A DNA stretch of 64,000 bases from Desulfosporosinus sp. OT (GCF_000224515.1 NZ_AGAF01000229.1:17820-81819); one strand, 5' to 3'. Shown: positions 33,195 through 43,235, numbered from the stretch's first letter. The notes: a model not told the origin generated them from the letters alone. A program made the numbers and translations.

Positions 33195-34889
33195 TCATAG
33201 CTTTGCATCCTCCACTCCATCGAGCCAGTCTTCAATCACGCCAACCACTGAAGCGATGCAGCCGTCTTGAAAAGGAGAAATCAAATTAGCTAACTCGACC
33301 AGTTCCAGAAACGACTGACTACCACCAGCCTTACATAACCTCAGGTAATCAGCCCAGGCCGTGTCGTGATTTTCGCGGGACCTTTTCCAGAACTGGAAAG
33401 CACAAATTTGGGCTAGGGTGTAGTCTATATAATAAAATGGATCGCCAAAGATATGCCCTTGTTGATGCCAGTAACCACCACGTTCTAAATAATCGTTGTC
33501 CTCATAAATGCGATGGGGTAGATATTTATTTTCGATTTCTCTCCAAGCAGCTTTTCTCTCCTGAGAAGAAGCCTCCGGGTGAGCATAAACGAAATGCTGA
33601 AATTCATCAACCGTAACCCCGTAGGGAATAAAAAGTAAGGCAGCGCTCAAGTGGGCGAACTTATACTTTGCGGTGTCTTCTTGAAAAAAGAGTTCCATCC
33701 AAGGCCAGGTGAAGAATTCCATGCTCATCGAGTGAATCTCACAAGCCTCATAGGTAGGCCAATGATATTCTGGAATTTGATAGTCTTTGCTGCAATAAAC
33801 TTGAAAAGCATGCCCTGCCTCATGTGTCAAGACATCAATATCACCTGAGGTACCATTAAAATTGGAGAAAATAAACGGCACCTGATAGTTGCTAATATAG
33901 GTACAGTAGCCACCACCGGCCTTACCTTTTTTAGCAACTAAATCCATAAGCTCATTCTCCACCATCGACTTGAAAAATTCGCCTGTCTCTACTGACAACT
34001 CGTTGTACATACTTCGCCCATTAGCTACAATCCACTCAGGATCACCCTTAGGCTTAGCATTGCCCGTCTGGAAATCAAACTTCTCATCGTAATACACCAG
34101 AACCTCAGACCCCAACCGTTTACGCTGTCTTTCCCGTAATTTACTAGCCACCGGAACGATAGAGTCAAGGACCTGTTTGCGGAAATTTGCCACCATGACT
34201 GGGGTATAGTCTGAGCGCAGCATTCTAGCATACCCAAGTTCAATAAAGTTTTTATAGCCCAACTTTTCTGCAATACGTGCCCGAACTTTGACCAAACCGT
34301 CATAAATTTCATCAAACTTCATTTCATTGGCACTAAAGAAGGCGTATTTAGCCTCATTGGCTCGTTTCCGCATCGATCGATCGGTCGACAACTGGAACGG
34401 AACCAAGCCCGGCAGATTTCGCTCTTCTCCTTCAAACATAATCTTGGCTGAGGCAATAAGCTTGGTATATTCACTTGACAATTTATTTTCTTGTTGCAAA
34501 TCTTGAATGATTTCTGGGGCGAAGGTTTTAAGGGTTAGATCTGCTTTAGTAAAAAGCTGTTTCCCCCACTTTTCTTCTAAAGCCTGTCGAAACTTCGAGT
34601 TAACTAACAACTGATAATACCTGGAGATTAAGCCTTGATATATCGGCATGACCTCGTCAAAATAGGTCTGTTCCTCCTCATAATACAGGTCATTCGTATC
34701 AACAGTATGGCGGATAATTACCAGTTGTTCCATCGTCTCAAATTCGCTTCTTAGCTCATTTATCGCTACCATCAGAGCATCCTGTTGCTCGAAATCTCCA
34801 GCCTGATCAAACTTAGCCAAAAGGCCAGAAAACTTGGTTTCCAGTTCCGACAAATCCGGCCTTTTGTAAGTAAACTCTCTAAACTTCAT
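33195..34889 (-). CDS. M3-family oligoendopeptidase (PepF-like)
   Basis: I choose ATG 34889 (564 residues), seven bases after GGAGGTG. The protein is a cytoplasmic zinc peptidase: the HEXXH site is LTHEAGHAFQ (about 356-360 of this start), and the third zinc ligand lies in the following segment EACEIHSMSMEFFTWPW, in which the glutamates are conserved. The length of about 565 fits the M3 oligoendopeptidase group. It has no signal peptide. Its probable role is turnover of short peptides. It forms a small transcription unit with the Toprim gene. Confidence 0.92.
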   Translation of the reverse strand: MKFREFTYKRPDLSELETKFSGLLAKFDQAGDFEQQDALMVAINELRSEFETMEQLVIIRHTVDTNDLYYEEEQTYFDEVMPIYQGLISRYYQLLVNSKFRQALEEKWGKQLFTKADLTLKTFAPEIIQDLQQENKLSSEYTKLIASAKIMFEGEERNLPGLVPFQLSTDRSMRKRANEAKYAFFSANEMKFDEIYDGLVKVRARIAEKLGYKNFIELGYARMLRSDYTPVMVANFRKQVLDSIVPVASKLRERQRKRLGSEVLVYYDEKFDFQTGNAKPKGDPEWIVANGRSMYNELSVETGEFFKSMVENELMDLVAKKGKAGGGYCTYISNYQVPFIFSNFNGTSGDIDVLTHEAGHAFQVYCSKDYQIPEYHWPTYEACEIHSMSMEFFTWPWMELFFQEDTAKYKFAHLSAALLFIPYGVTVDEFQHFVYAHPEASSQERKAAWREIENKYLPHRIYEDNDYLERGGYWHQQGHIFGDPFYYIDYTLAQICAFQFWKRSRENHDTAWADYLRLCKAGGSQSFLELVELANLISPFQDGCIASVVGVIEDWLDGVEDAKL

Positions 34890-35223
34890 AGTGACCACCT
34901 CCATGCTCTAATTCTATATGGAAACGTTTAGTGATTCAAATTTTACGTGCTCGATAACCAAGAGCCCCATTCGTATTTATTACAGAAACTCTACTTTTAT
35001 CCAAATAAGCAGGATAACTGTGATAATGTGTCGTATAGTTAAGTATTGGAAAGAAGTGTGTCACTAGCAACATTATTCACCCTCTTGTGTTTACAATCAT
35101 GTAGGGAAAATCATTAATCTCATAATCAAACCCAATGATCGTGAAAAGAGATACTGTGATATTCAAATATAGAAGGAGTGGCTTCCAATCGTAAAAGTTA
35201 AAAATTCCTCTGCAGCTTATCCT

Positions 35224-37578
35224 TTGAAAATCAGCCTAATCTATGCGCTCATTGGATGCATCTGGTTTCTATTTTCTAACCGTATGCTCAATCACTTTGT
35301 TCAGGACCCCATTCTTATGAACCATCTGCAAACAGGCACAGATGGTTTTTTTATAATCGCTACTGCAGGGCTACTTTACTATCTTTTTTATCGAGGAATG
35401 TCTCATCTTCTCCATTCGGAGAAAGGCCTACTTCAATATGAAACGCTTTTAAGGCAGATCGAGCATAAGATTCTCACATCTCAACCCCTTGAAGAAGAAA
35501 TTCTTCCATACCTAACAGAACAACTCGTCAATACTTTGGGCTATACAAGTGCCTTAATCGGTATAACTGAGCCGGATGGGTCAGTATCTTTGCGTGCTAG
35601 CGCTGGGGTCTTTGACAACTCGCTGAACCGACTTGAAATACGGTGGGATGACACACCCCTGGGTAAAGGCGCATTCGGTCAATGTATCCGCTCCGGAAAA
35701 AACCAAGCACATAATATACAAGGCAATCCACAATTTAAGCCTTGGTCCCACCTGCTTGAGAAAGCTAACATCCGCTCAGTCATTGCTCTTCCACTTAAGA
35801 TTCAGGATCAAGCCATTGGTGCCTTGGTTCTATTCTCCCAAAAGCCTAACTTTTTCACTCCTGCTTGTTGCTCTCACCTTGAACATTTTGCCTTCCAAGT
35901 TGCAACCGCCTATACAGCAGTGCATCTTAAAACTCGTTTAGAACGTTATCACCTGCTCTATGAACATTCCAGAGACATCTTACTTTTTATTCATCCAGAT
36001 GGTCAAATAATTGATGCCAACATTGCCGCAATTCTTGCCTACGGCTATTCTAGAGAAGAACTCCTCTGCATGCGGATTCATGATTTGCGAACACCAGAAA
36101 CACGCTCTACTATTCAAGCTCAACTCCAAGATGCCTCCAATGAAGGAATTCTGTTTGAAACCATTCACCACCGTAAAGATGGAACTCCCTTCCCCGTGGA
36201 AGTAAACTCACTAGGAGCCTCTCTCAACGGAGTGCCTGTTCTTTTGAGCATTGTACGTGACACTTCAGAACGCAAAAAAAACCAAAAAGCTCTCCAACAA
36301 AGCGAAGTACGTTACCGGGAAATGTTTGAAAACATGAGCAATGCTGTTGCCGTTTATGATGTTACGAATTCTGGAAAGAGTTTTATTTTCAAAGAGTTTA
36401 ATCAGGCTGCCGAGAAAATTGAGAAAATCTCACGAGAAAACGTATTGGGAAAATCACCCCTCGACGTGTTCCCTAATTTAAAAGAATTTGGGCTTATTAA
36501 CATCCTCTCGCGGGTTTGGAATACCGGAAAACCCGAGACTTTCCCCACGAGCTTTTATCAAGACCACCGCATAATGGGATGGCGCAATTATTACATCTAT
36601 AAACTCAACTCTGGTGAAATCGTTACGATTTACGAAGATGTTACCGCGCAAAAACAAGCCGAAGAGTCCGTTTGGTTAGAAAAGGAACGGGCGCAAGTGA
36701 CACTCCATTCCATCGCCGATGCGGTAATTACGACCGACGTCTCGGGGAACATTGATTACCTCAACCCTATCGCGCAAAAACTTACTGGTTGGTCGGATGC
36801 CGCTGCTAGGGGTTTGCCAATCTTTTCTGTGTTTAACATTATTAGTGATGTTACTGGTAAGGTTCCTGAGAATCCTGTGGAGAAATGCCTCAAGCTGAAT
36901 CGCAGTGTTGAAGGGAATGATCATACCCGCCTCATCCACCGCGATGGGAATTCCATTGAAATAGAAAATTCCGCAGCCCCCATTAATGATCGCCATGGGA
37001 AATTTATTGGTGCAATTCTAGTCTTTCGCGATGTCAGTGATAAACAAAACCTAGTTCGCGAGCTCTCCCATCAGGCCCATCACGACGCTCTAACCGGACT
37101 TCCAAACCGTCTTTTATTCATTGATCGTTTGACCCAGGCCCTAACCCATACCCGCCGCAACAACCATAAAATCGGTATTGTCTTTCTAGATCTGGATCAT
37201 TTTAAAGTCATTAATGATACGCTTGGGCATAATGTCGGAGATCTTCTTTTGCAGGCCGTCTCCAAACGCCTCCAGAACCATTTGCGCGAAGGAGATACCG
37301 TTGCTCGACAAGGAGGAGACGAATTTCTAATTCTCCTTCCTGACCTGGTTCATAATTCAGATGCCTCTACCATTGCTCAGAAGATACTCAATTCTTTCTC
37401 AGAGCCTTTTATACTCGAACAACACGAAGTGCTAGTCACACCAAGTATCGGCATTAGTCTTTATCCTACAGATGGCGATAACCTGGAAACCCTTGTTAAA
37501 CATGCCGATGCCGCCATGTACCATGCCAAAGAACTGGGACGCAATAACTATCAGTTTTATAGCTCTGAATTGTCCTAA
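35224..37578 (+). CDS. Membrane GAF-PAS-GGDEF diguanylate cyclase
   Basis: The open frame starts at TTG 35224 (784 residues), but no ribosome site is near it. An AGAAGGAG at 35171-35178 sits nine bases before an in-frame ATC at 35188, a possible rare start. Two membrane helices (about 1-23 and 41-58) are followed by a GAF domain (about 75-225), three PAS domains (about 235-350, 365-460, 475-605) and a GGDEF domain. The active site GGDEF is at 697-701, and the RxxD inhibitory site (REGD) lies five residues before it. It would make c-di-GMP in response to a ligand. A c-di-GMP riboswitch lies 5 kb away. Confidence 0.9.
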   Translation: MKISLIYALIGCIWFLFSNRMLNHFVQDPILMNHLQTGTDGFFIIATAGLLYYLFYRGMSHLLHSEKGLLQYETLLRQIEHKILTSQPLEEEILPYLTEQLVNTLGYTSALIGITEPDGSVSLRASAGVFDNSLNRLEIRWDDTPLGKGAFGQCIRSGKNQAHNIQGNPQFKPWSHLLEKANIRSVIALPLKIQDQAIGALVLFSQKPNFFTPACCSHLEHFAFQVATAYTAVHLKTRLERYHLLYEHSRDILLFIHPDGQIIDANIAAILAYGYSREELLCMRIHDLRTPETRSTIQAQLQDASNEGILFETIHHRKDGTPFPVEVNSLGASLNGVPVLLSIVRDTSERKKNQKALQQSEVRYREMFENMSNAVAVYDVTNSGKSFIFKEFNQAAEKIEKISRENVLGKSPLDVFPNLKEFGLINILSRVWNTGKPETFPTSFYQDHRIMGWRNYYIYKLNSGEIVTIYEDVTAQKQAEESVWLEKERAQVTLHSIADAVITTDVSGNIDYLNPIAQKLTGWSDAAARGLPIFSVFNIISDVTGKVPENPVEKCLKLNRSVEGNDHTRLIHRDGNSIEIENSAAPINDRHGKFIGAILVFRDVSDKQNLVRELSHQAHHDALTGLPNRLLFIDRLTQALTHTRRNNHKIGIVFLDLDHFKVINDTLGHNVGDLLLQAVSKRLQNHLREGDTVARQGGDEFLILLPDLVHNSDASTIAQKILNSFSEPFILEQHEVLVTPSIGISLYPTDGDNLETLVKHADAAMYHAKELGRNNYQFYSSELS

Positions 37579-39443
37579 ATAGGACTTAAACACAAGGGTA
37601 GTCTTATCTCAAATGTTGTGCCTTTATCAAGCTCGCTCTCTACTGTAACCTGTCCACCCTGGAGGTCTATCAAGTGCTTAGCAATAGCCAGTCCCAGTCC
37701 TGTACCATTCTCATTGCGAGACTTATCAACTTTGTAAAAACGATCCCAGATATGGTTTAGCTCATCGGCAGCAATACCATATCCTTGATCACAAATTTTG
37801 ACCGAAAGCATATTAAACCCAAACAGCCTTGTTTCAACGGACACCTGGGTGTTATTGGGAGAATATTTAAGTGCATTGTCTAAAAAAATAACCAGCAGTT
37901 GGCGTAAACGATCATAATCACCCCAAAACGGCGGAATGTCTTGGTCCGATAGATATTCAATTCTAATTCCTTTCTGCTCGGCGATTGTTTGAAAACTCTT
38001 AAGCACGTCATCAAATAGGCTGGGCATATGAAGCTTTTCTTTATGCACTGTAATTTTACCAGATTGGAGCCGAGATAATTCTAAAAGGTCACCAACTAAA
38101 CGTTCTAATCCACGCGTTTCTGAAAGCATCCTTTGGTGGTAACGCTTAATTTCCTCGCTTTTCTGAACTGTACCATCAACCATCGCTTCGAGGGAACCAC
38201 GGATGACGGTCAGAGGAGTACGGAATTCATGCGACACATTGGCAACAAATTCCCTGCGTAGTTGCTCAAGACGCACGCTCTCACTGATGTCCTGGACTAA
38301 CGCAACGCTTCCTGTTATTGCTCCTTGATTGTCTTCAATGGGTGACAAGATAAACATCAACTTTTTACCCAACCAATCTTTCAACCTTCGCGAGGACTTC
38401 TTTTCTTCCATAACTTTAGTAAGCTGGGTCTCTATTTCTAAGTTTTTGAGGTCCATTTCTAATTCTTCTATCAGATATGGATGAGGTCTGTTCATAATTT
38501 CCGCGAGAGCGGAATTGACACTTACTGGCCTAAGGTTCGTATCAAAAGCAATGATGCCTTCTGAGATACTTGATAGTATGTCCTTGAGTTTGCCTTTTTC
38601 CTGAAAAAGCAGATTAATCGTGGAGCCTAATTCCAAGGCCAAATGGTCAAGGGAATTCCCAAGTTGCCCCAATTCATCCTGGCGTTCTACCCCTGTTCTC
38701 GCTGAATAATTGCCGCGTGTTATTTCCAACGCCGTACGATTCATAGCTTTCAAGGGACGGGTAAAGATGAGGGAGTAGAATAATCCCAAGCCTACAGCTA
38801 ACACCAAAGCAAACAGAAGACTGATTGCCAGAATACCGACTGCTCTGTTCAGCGTTTCTGTAACCCCCGTTACTGGAGTATGAAGAAACACCGAGCCAAT
38901 TATTACATGATTGGAGTCTATGACTGGAACCCCCACGGTTATTGTGGCTTCGTTATAGACACTGCTAAAACTTTCGCTGACAGATTCTTTACCTGAAAGA
39001 ACCTCTTGAATGACTTTTTCAGCCTCCTTCGGCAAGGGCTCTGAATTATTCAGGAAACTTTGTCCCTTGCCAGCTCCTATACCCAGTCCTTGGCCTGACC
39101 CTTGTCCCATACCCCAACCTGCACCCCTGCCCATTCTTTGTCCCATTCCAGAGATTATTGCCAGGTTTCCTTTACTGTCAGTAATCCATACTTTTGACTC
39201 TGTCAGGGTATCCAAAGAACGCATGTATCCACCGAAACCACTCATTTGCCCATTGGCACTTTCCAAGTACTCAGCAGCAACTTCGGATACACTGCGCGCA
39301 CTTGCCAGCATAGTTTTCTCTCTGCTCTCAAATGCATATTGCCTAAACATTTGAATGAAGATTATCCCGATGGTCAGCATTGATATAAGCACTATGACAA
39401 CAAATCCTACCGTTAATTTAAAAGCAATTCTTTTCTTAAACAT
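37575..39443 (-). CDS. Membrane sensor histidine kinase (HAMP-PAS-HisKA-HATPase)
   Basis: I choose ATG 39443 (622 residues), six bases after GAGG; it overlaps the response regulator by eight bases. Domains are: membrane helix (about 10-32), an outer sensor of about 165 residues, a second helix (about 200-228), HAMP, a PAS domain (about 285-390), HisKA with the phospho-acceptor in NVSHEFRTPLT (His about 405), and HATPase with N, G1 and G2 boxes (DNALKYSPN, GYGIA, GTGLGLAIAK). The sensor contains an unusual Gly/Met/Gln-rich loop (about 99-128). The gene ends 4 bp inside the convergent cyclase gene. Confidence 0.92.
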   Translation of the reverse strand: MFKKRIAFKLTVGFVVIVLISMLTIGIIFIQMFRQYAFESREKTMLASARSVSEVAAEYLESANGQMSGFGGYMRSLDTLTESKVWITDSKGNLAIISGMGQRMGRGAGWGMGQGSGQGLGIGAGKGQSFLNNSEPLPKEAEKVIQEVLSGKESVSESFSSVYNEATITVGVPVIDSNHVIIGSVFLHTPVTGVTETLNRAVGILAISLLFALVLAVGLGLFYSLIFTRPLKAMNRTALEITRGNYSARTGVERQDELGQLGNSLDHLALELGSTINLLFQEKGKLKDILSSISEGIIAFDTNLRPVSVNSALAEIMNRPHPYLIEELEMDLKNLEIETQLTKVMEEKKSSRRLKDWLGKKLMFILSPIEDNQGAITGSVALVQDISESVRLEQLRREFVANVSHEFRTPLTVIRGSLEAMVDGTVQKSEEIKRYHQRMLSETRGLERLVGDLLELSRLQSGKITVHKEKLHMPSLFDDVLKSFQTIAEQKGIRIEYLSDQDIPPFWGDYDRLRQLLVIFLDNALKYSPNNTQVSVETRLFGFNMLSVKICDQGYGIAADELNHIWDRFYKVDKSRNENGTGLGLAIAKHLIDLQGGQVTVESELDKGTTFEIRLPLCLSPI

Positions 39444-40128
39444 GCTTGACCTCAAATTTATAGCCCACGCCCCAGATGGTTTTTATGTCCCAGCTATAGG
39501 ATTCAGGAATATTCATTTTTGACCTAAGTCTCTTGATATGGGTATCTACCGTACGAGCATCACCAAAATAATCATAACCCCATACACTGTTTAAAAGGTT
39601 GTCTCGTGAGAAAACCTTTCCTGGGTTGGATGCCAAAATCCACAAGATCTCGATTTCTTTCTTGGTAAGATTGATAAGCCGCCCCTCAATCATCGCTTCA
39701 TAGTCTGAAAGGTTTATTTTCAAGCCGGGGTGACAGATAATATCGTTGCTTTGCTCTCCAGAAATATCGAGGCGCCTTAAAACTGCACGTATTCGAGCCA
39801 TGACCTCTCTGGGACTGAAGGGTTTTACAATGTAGTCATCAGCCCCGATGTCCAACCCCAAGATCCGATCGCCATCTTCCCCTTTGGCTGTAACCATTAT
39901 AATTGGTACATTAGAACTTTGCCTAATTTCTTGGCAAACAGTAAAGCCATCTTTTTTGGGCATCATAACATCTAACAGCACAAGCAACGGTCTATATTCT
40001 GCGAACTTCTGTAAGGTCTCTTCACCATCTCGCGCAATAATCGGCAAAAAGCCTTCTTGGGTGACATATGTTGTTAAAATATCAAGGATGCTATCATTAT
40101 CATCTGCAATGAGTAGATACTTGTTCAA
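39436..40128 (-). CDS. OmpR/PhoB-family response regulator
   Basis: This 230-residue protein has a receiver domain (about 3-120) with the acidic pair near residue 10 (ADDND), the phospho-acceptor Asp in LLVLLDVMMP (written from PLLVLLDVMMPKKDG) and the conserved Lys in VKPFSPREV. A C-terminal winged helix (about 135-228) ends it, with RTVDTHIKRLRSKM. It is the first gene of an overlapping pair with the sensor kinase and probably the partner of that kinase. The target genes are unknown. Confidence 0.94.
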   Translation of the reverse strand: MNKYLLIADDNDSILDILTTYVTQEGFLPIIARDGEETLQKFAEYRPLLVLLDVMMPKKDGFTVCQEIRQSSNVPIIMVTAKGEDGDRILGLDIGADDYIVKPFSPREVMARIRAVLRRLDISGEQSNDIICHPGLKINLSDYEAMIEGRLINLTKKEIEILWILASNPGKVFSRDNLLNSVWGYDYFGDARTVDTHIKRLRSKMNIPESYSWDIKTIWGVGYKFEVKHV

Positions 40129-40387
40129 ACTCGCACCTCCCTAATCTCTCTACATTTTATCACTAATCTCCATAACGTTTGTGTCATGTTTATGGCAATA
40201 ATTTAATTACTCTAGTTAAATAGCGCTGTCCGAATTGAACTAACGGTACTAGTGCAATTGCTCCCAGACGTTTTCAAAATAATTTCCAAACTAACTGGAA
40301 TTTCTGTTTTCAGGTTTCTCCAGTTATGATAGTATTGTCCTATTTTTGACAAGCAACACTTTTAGTCTCCAAAACCAGCCTAACGGA

Positions 40388-40435
40388 CAAACGACAAGAA
40401 CGGATACCTTGTGTGGCATTCGATCTTGTCGTTTG
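40388..40435. terminator. Hairpin downstream of the chemotaxis receptor gene
   Basis: CAAACGACAAG and CTTGTCGTTTG form an 11-bp perfect stem around a loop of about 26 bases, 50 bp after the receptor stop codon. There is no U-run. The rest of the gap to 40128 shows nothing clear. Confidence 0.5.
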
Positions 40436-40485
40436 ATGTGAGTACATGAAACAATCGTGGCTTTAGTTTAAGTTGAACAACATTA

Positions 40486-42222
40486 TTAAACCTTAAATTT
40501 ATTAACAGCTAATTCTAGACTTTCCCCAAGCTTAGCCAAGGCTTCTGCGGATTGGCTCACGGATACCATTGTAGCTGCTTGTTCTCCTGAAGAAGTGAAA
40601 ACACGCTGTGCATTGGCAGCGCTTTGCTCAGCAATGATACCAATACTCTCTATGGATTGAACAGCCTTGGTCGTCCCGCTAGCCATTTGCTGTGAAGCTT
40701 CCGCAACCTGCCGAATCTGCTCAACGACAGTGTTAACCTCTACTACAATGGTTCGGAAGGAGTTCCCAGCAAGATTGACAGCCTCAACTCCTGCGATCAC
40801 TTCTCCTTTTCCTTTCTCCATCACTTCAACGGCACGTACTGTCTCGCGTTGGATATTACCGATGAGGGTTGCGATCTGAGTTGCCGACGTCGATGATTGT
40901 TCCGCCAGCTTTCTTACCTCATCTGCGACAACCGCGAATCCTCTCCCCTGTTCGCCAGCCCGTGCAGCTTCAATGGCTGCATTCAAAGCCAATAAATTAG
41001 TTTGGTCGGCAATTCCTTTTATGACATCAACAATCTGTCCAATTTGTTTGGATTGGTCCCCTAACTGAAAAACGGCTTGACCTGTTTGGACCGAAACTTC
41101 ACGGATTTGTTCAATTTTTTGTATAGCATTTTCTGCCTGTTGGGCTCCCAATTCTGCTTCCTGTGCTGCCTTTTTACTACTTTGACTAACGATCTCGGCA
41201 TTCGCTGCCACTTGTTGTGCACTGGCAGACAGCTGTTCAATAACACTACTGGTATCCCCGACAGATATTGCCTGATCAGTTGCACCGGCCGCAAGTTGGG
41301 CCAGAGTGTCAGAAACTTGTTCACTGCTAGCCGTCGCTTCTTCTGCCGCAGCCGATAATTCCTGGCTAGTTGCCGCCACACTCTCCGACTGATTTAAGAC
41401 TTCTCCAATGACTTCCCGTAATGAAGAGACCATTTCACCAACCGCTCGTGATAAAACACCAATTTCATCTCTATTATTGATAACAGGCATCTGAACATTT
41501 AGGTCTCCTCCTGCCACCGACTGAGCGACCTTCGTCACCTCAGAAAGAGGGCGGCTGATATGTCGCGCTAACATAATCGCTAAAACTGCCCCAACAATCA
41601 AGGAGATCACAATAATAACGATAAGGAGCCTTAAGACCGAAGTTTCTGTAGCTTTCGCGTCTGCAACAGCTTGGTTCCCACCTTGAGCCTGAAAATCCAT
41701 TTGTGAATTCATGGAAAGAATGGCTTGATCAAAACTTGCTTTGCTCTTTTCGGTTAATAGAGCACGTGCCTCAACCTCTTTACCTGCCTCAAGTAATTTC
41801 CATATCTGATCAGCATCACTCATATAGAGGCTAAATGACTTCTGCATGGCTTGACTTCTATCTTTTCCTTCTGGAGTTTTTACTAATTTATCGAAGGTAC
41901 TATAATCAGTCTCCCAATTGTTCTTATAGCTGACAAATTCAGCTTTGGCGTCTTGGAACGCATTCGCATCGTTTCGATTCGTAAATCCTAGCAAGAGAGT
42001 GCGCCGAGTGTCTTCTGTATCCTCAACCACTCTGGCTAAGGCAGTGGTTGATTTCAACCAGTGTCCCCCTAAATCGTCCGCACCCAAATTAATCCTATAA
42101 ACGCCGTAGTAACCAACGACCCCTACAAGCAGAGTTAAAAGTACAACAACGAAAAAACCTAGCTGTAATTTGATTCGGATTCCATAGCTTATGTCTGATT
42201 TTAAAGTCTTTTTGTTACTCAT
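40486..42222 (-). CDS. Methyl-accepting chemotaxis protein, 4HB sensor type
   Basis: This 578-residue receptor has two membrane helices (about 22-42 and 198-218) around a four-helix-bundle-type outer domain (about 45-195, with [20 protein letters not shown] near its start). A HAMP domain follows (about 218-272), then the long cytoplasmic coiled coil. The hairpin tip is typical: [20 protein letters not shown] and [21 protein letters not shown]. The ligand is unknown. A c-di-GMP-I riboswitch with terminator lies in its leader (42361-42495), so receptor synthesis is coupled to c-di-GMP, linking chemotaxis to the motile/sessile decision. Confidence 0.95.
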   Translation of the reverse strand: MSNKKTLKSDISYGIRIKLQLGFFVVVLLTLLVGVVGYYGVYRINLGADDLGGHWLKSTTALARVVEDTEDTRRTLLLGFTNRNDANAFQDAKAEFVSYKNNWETDYSTFDKLVKTPEGKDRSQAMQKSFSLYMSDADQIWKLLEAGKEVEARALLTEKSKASFDQAILSMNSQMDFQAQGGNQAVADAKATETSVLRLLIVIIVISLIVGAVLAIMLARHISRPLSEVTKVAQSVAGGDLNVQMPVINNRDEIGVLSRAVGEMVSSLREVIGEVLNQSESVAATSQELSAAAEEATASSEQVSDTLAQLAAGATDQAISVGDTSSVIEQLSASAQQVAANAEIVSQSSKKAAQEAELGAQQAENAIQKIEQIREVSVQTGQAVFQLGDQSKQIGQIVDVIKGIADQTNLLALNAAIEAARAGEQGRGFAVVADEVRKLAEQSSTSATQIATLIGNIQRETVRAVEVMEKGKGEVIAGVEAVNLAGNSFRTIVVEVNTVVEQIRQVAEASQQMASGTTKAVQSIESIGIIAEQSAANAQRVFTSSGEQAATMVSVSQSAEALAKLGESLELAVNKFKV

Positions 42223-42360
42223 GTTGGTCCCCCTTAAAAGATTTGACAGTATGGGTGTGAATCTTTGTCACCTCTTGCTCCTCTCATTATTTGGATATAC
42301 TCCCAAATCCTATTTGCCCTTACTTTCTACCAATCAAAACTCTCAACTCTTTCTTTTTTT

Positions 42361-42397
42361 AATAAAAACAAAATCGCCGAAATCAATGGATCGGCGA
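42361..42397 (-). terminator. Terminator in the leader of the receptor gene (riboswitch expression platform)
   Basis: On the minus strand TCGCCGA and TCGGCGA flank a ten-base loop and are followed by TTTTGTTTTT. It lies ten bases after the c-di-GMP aptamer and 140 bp before the receptor gene, so it probably forms the switching hairpin. Confidence 0.88.
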
Positions 42398-42404
42398 CAA
42401 ATCT

Positions 42405-42495
42405 TTGTTCGGTAACCCGGCTATCTTCCGTAAAGCAAATAGGAGACCCGTGGCTTTGCGTCCTCAGTTCTCACTGAGTTTGCCTTTATCGCTGA
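42405..42495 (-). promoter_or_regulatory. Cyclic di-GMP-I (GEMM-I) riboswitch
   Basis: The minus strand shows the class I consensus in order: AAAGGCAAACTC, the tetraloop-side hairpin CTCAGTGAGAACTGAG, GGACGCAAAGCCACGGG, and the closing GATAGCCGGGTTACCGA. The P1b loop and the tetraloop-receptor positions are as in known aptamers. It controls the chemotaxis receptor at 40486-42222. Confidence 0.95.
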
Positions 42496-42502
42496 GTATT
42501 AA

Positions 42503-42541
42503 ATTAAGTTAAGTTAAGTTAAGTTAAGTTAAGTCAAGTTG
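42503..42541. repeat. TAAGT pentanucleotide tandem repeat
   Basis: Seven to eight consecutive TTAAG units, the last with one C substitution, lie just upstream of the riboswitch aptamer, close to where its promoter should be. Confidence 0.95.
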
Positions 42542-42854
42542 AGGCAGACAATGTTATGTCTAGTTATTAATGGGTAGCACTTAAGTAATGCATTAATAGG
42601 ACTTATGTATCAATGAATGAAATATAACACATACTTAAATGATATACAATCTTGTAGTATATAGCAACTTTCCACAATTAATTGTACATTAATAATTGAA
42701 TCGACATTTTTATGGTTTTCTTGACATTATATTACACTCAAGCTAAAAACACTGAGTCATAATATTTGATAAAGCTTAATTGATAAATGACATATTTGGT
42801 TCAATATTTGCCATATTTATGCCACGATTATACAATATTATTAATGCGGATGTT
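42542..42854. other. AT-rich gap without a gene
   Basis: I see no supported gene. TTGACA at 42721-42726 has only a poor -10 (TAAAAA) at 17 bp and could be a weak rightward promoter. The leftward promoter of the riboswitch leader should also lie near the left end. Confidence 0.4.
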
Positions 42855-42900
42855 AAAAACAAACTAAAACAAACTAAAACAAATTAAAGAAAACTAAAGC
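42855..42900. repeat. AAAACAAACT decamer tandem repeat
   Basis: About four imperfect copies of a ten-base unit (AAACAAACTA, AAACAAACTA, AAACAAATTA, AAGAAAACTA) lie directly before the ribosome site of the next gene. Confidence 0.8.
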
Positions 42901-42911
42901 AAAAATGGGGC

Positions 42912-43166
42912 GTGGTTTTTATAAAGAACTACAAGAAACTCATTGCCGTAGGCACAATCATCGGGGTTTTAGGGGGAGCCGGCGTAGCAGGTGCTTCCTA
43001 CATTACTGGTGCAACTACACCGGCGGGAATTGTATCCGCTTTGACTGGTAAGCCTGTAGAACAAGTCACGGCAGAAAGAGCCGCAGGAAAATCCTATGGA
43101 ACCATTGCTAACGAAGCTGGGAAATTAGAGGAGTTCAAAACACAAACTTATTTTTTCCCCCTATGA
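42912..43166 (+). CDS. Small secreted/anchored protein, DUF2680-like, C-terminally shortened
   Basis: This 84-residue protein starts at GTG 42912. It has an N-terminal hydrophobic stretch (KLIAVGTIIGVLGGAGVAGA) and then PAGIVSALTGKPVEQVTAER and AAGKSYGTIANEAGKLEEFK. The second part resembles the first half of DUF2680-type proteins, which normally continue with another charged helix. Here it ends abruptly with TQTYFFPL, so the C-terminal half has been lost or replaced. The ribosome site is weak (AATGGGG). It may be a decaying gene. Confidence 0.5.
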   Translation: MVFIKNYKKLIAVGTIIGVLGGAGVAGASYITGATTPAGIVSALTGKPVEQVTAERAAGKSYGTIANEAGKLEEFKTQTYFFPL

Positions 43167-43235
43167 CCCAGGTTCCTTGAATAACAAGATGAATTTAGGA
43201 AATCATACCTTAGAGGAAATGAAAGGGGTGTTAGT

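Noticed and set aside
39010-39354. Pro-rich open frame on the plus strand (114 codons)
   Set aside because: It is the antisense of the Gly/Met-rich loop of the sensor kinase, with no ribosome site.
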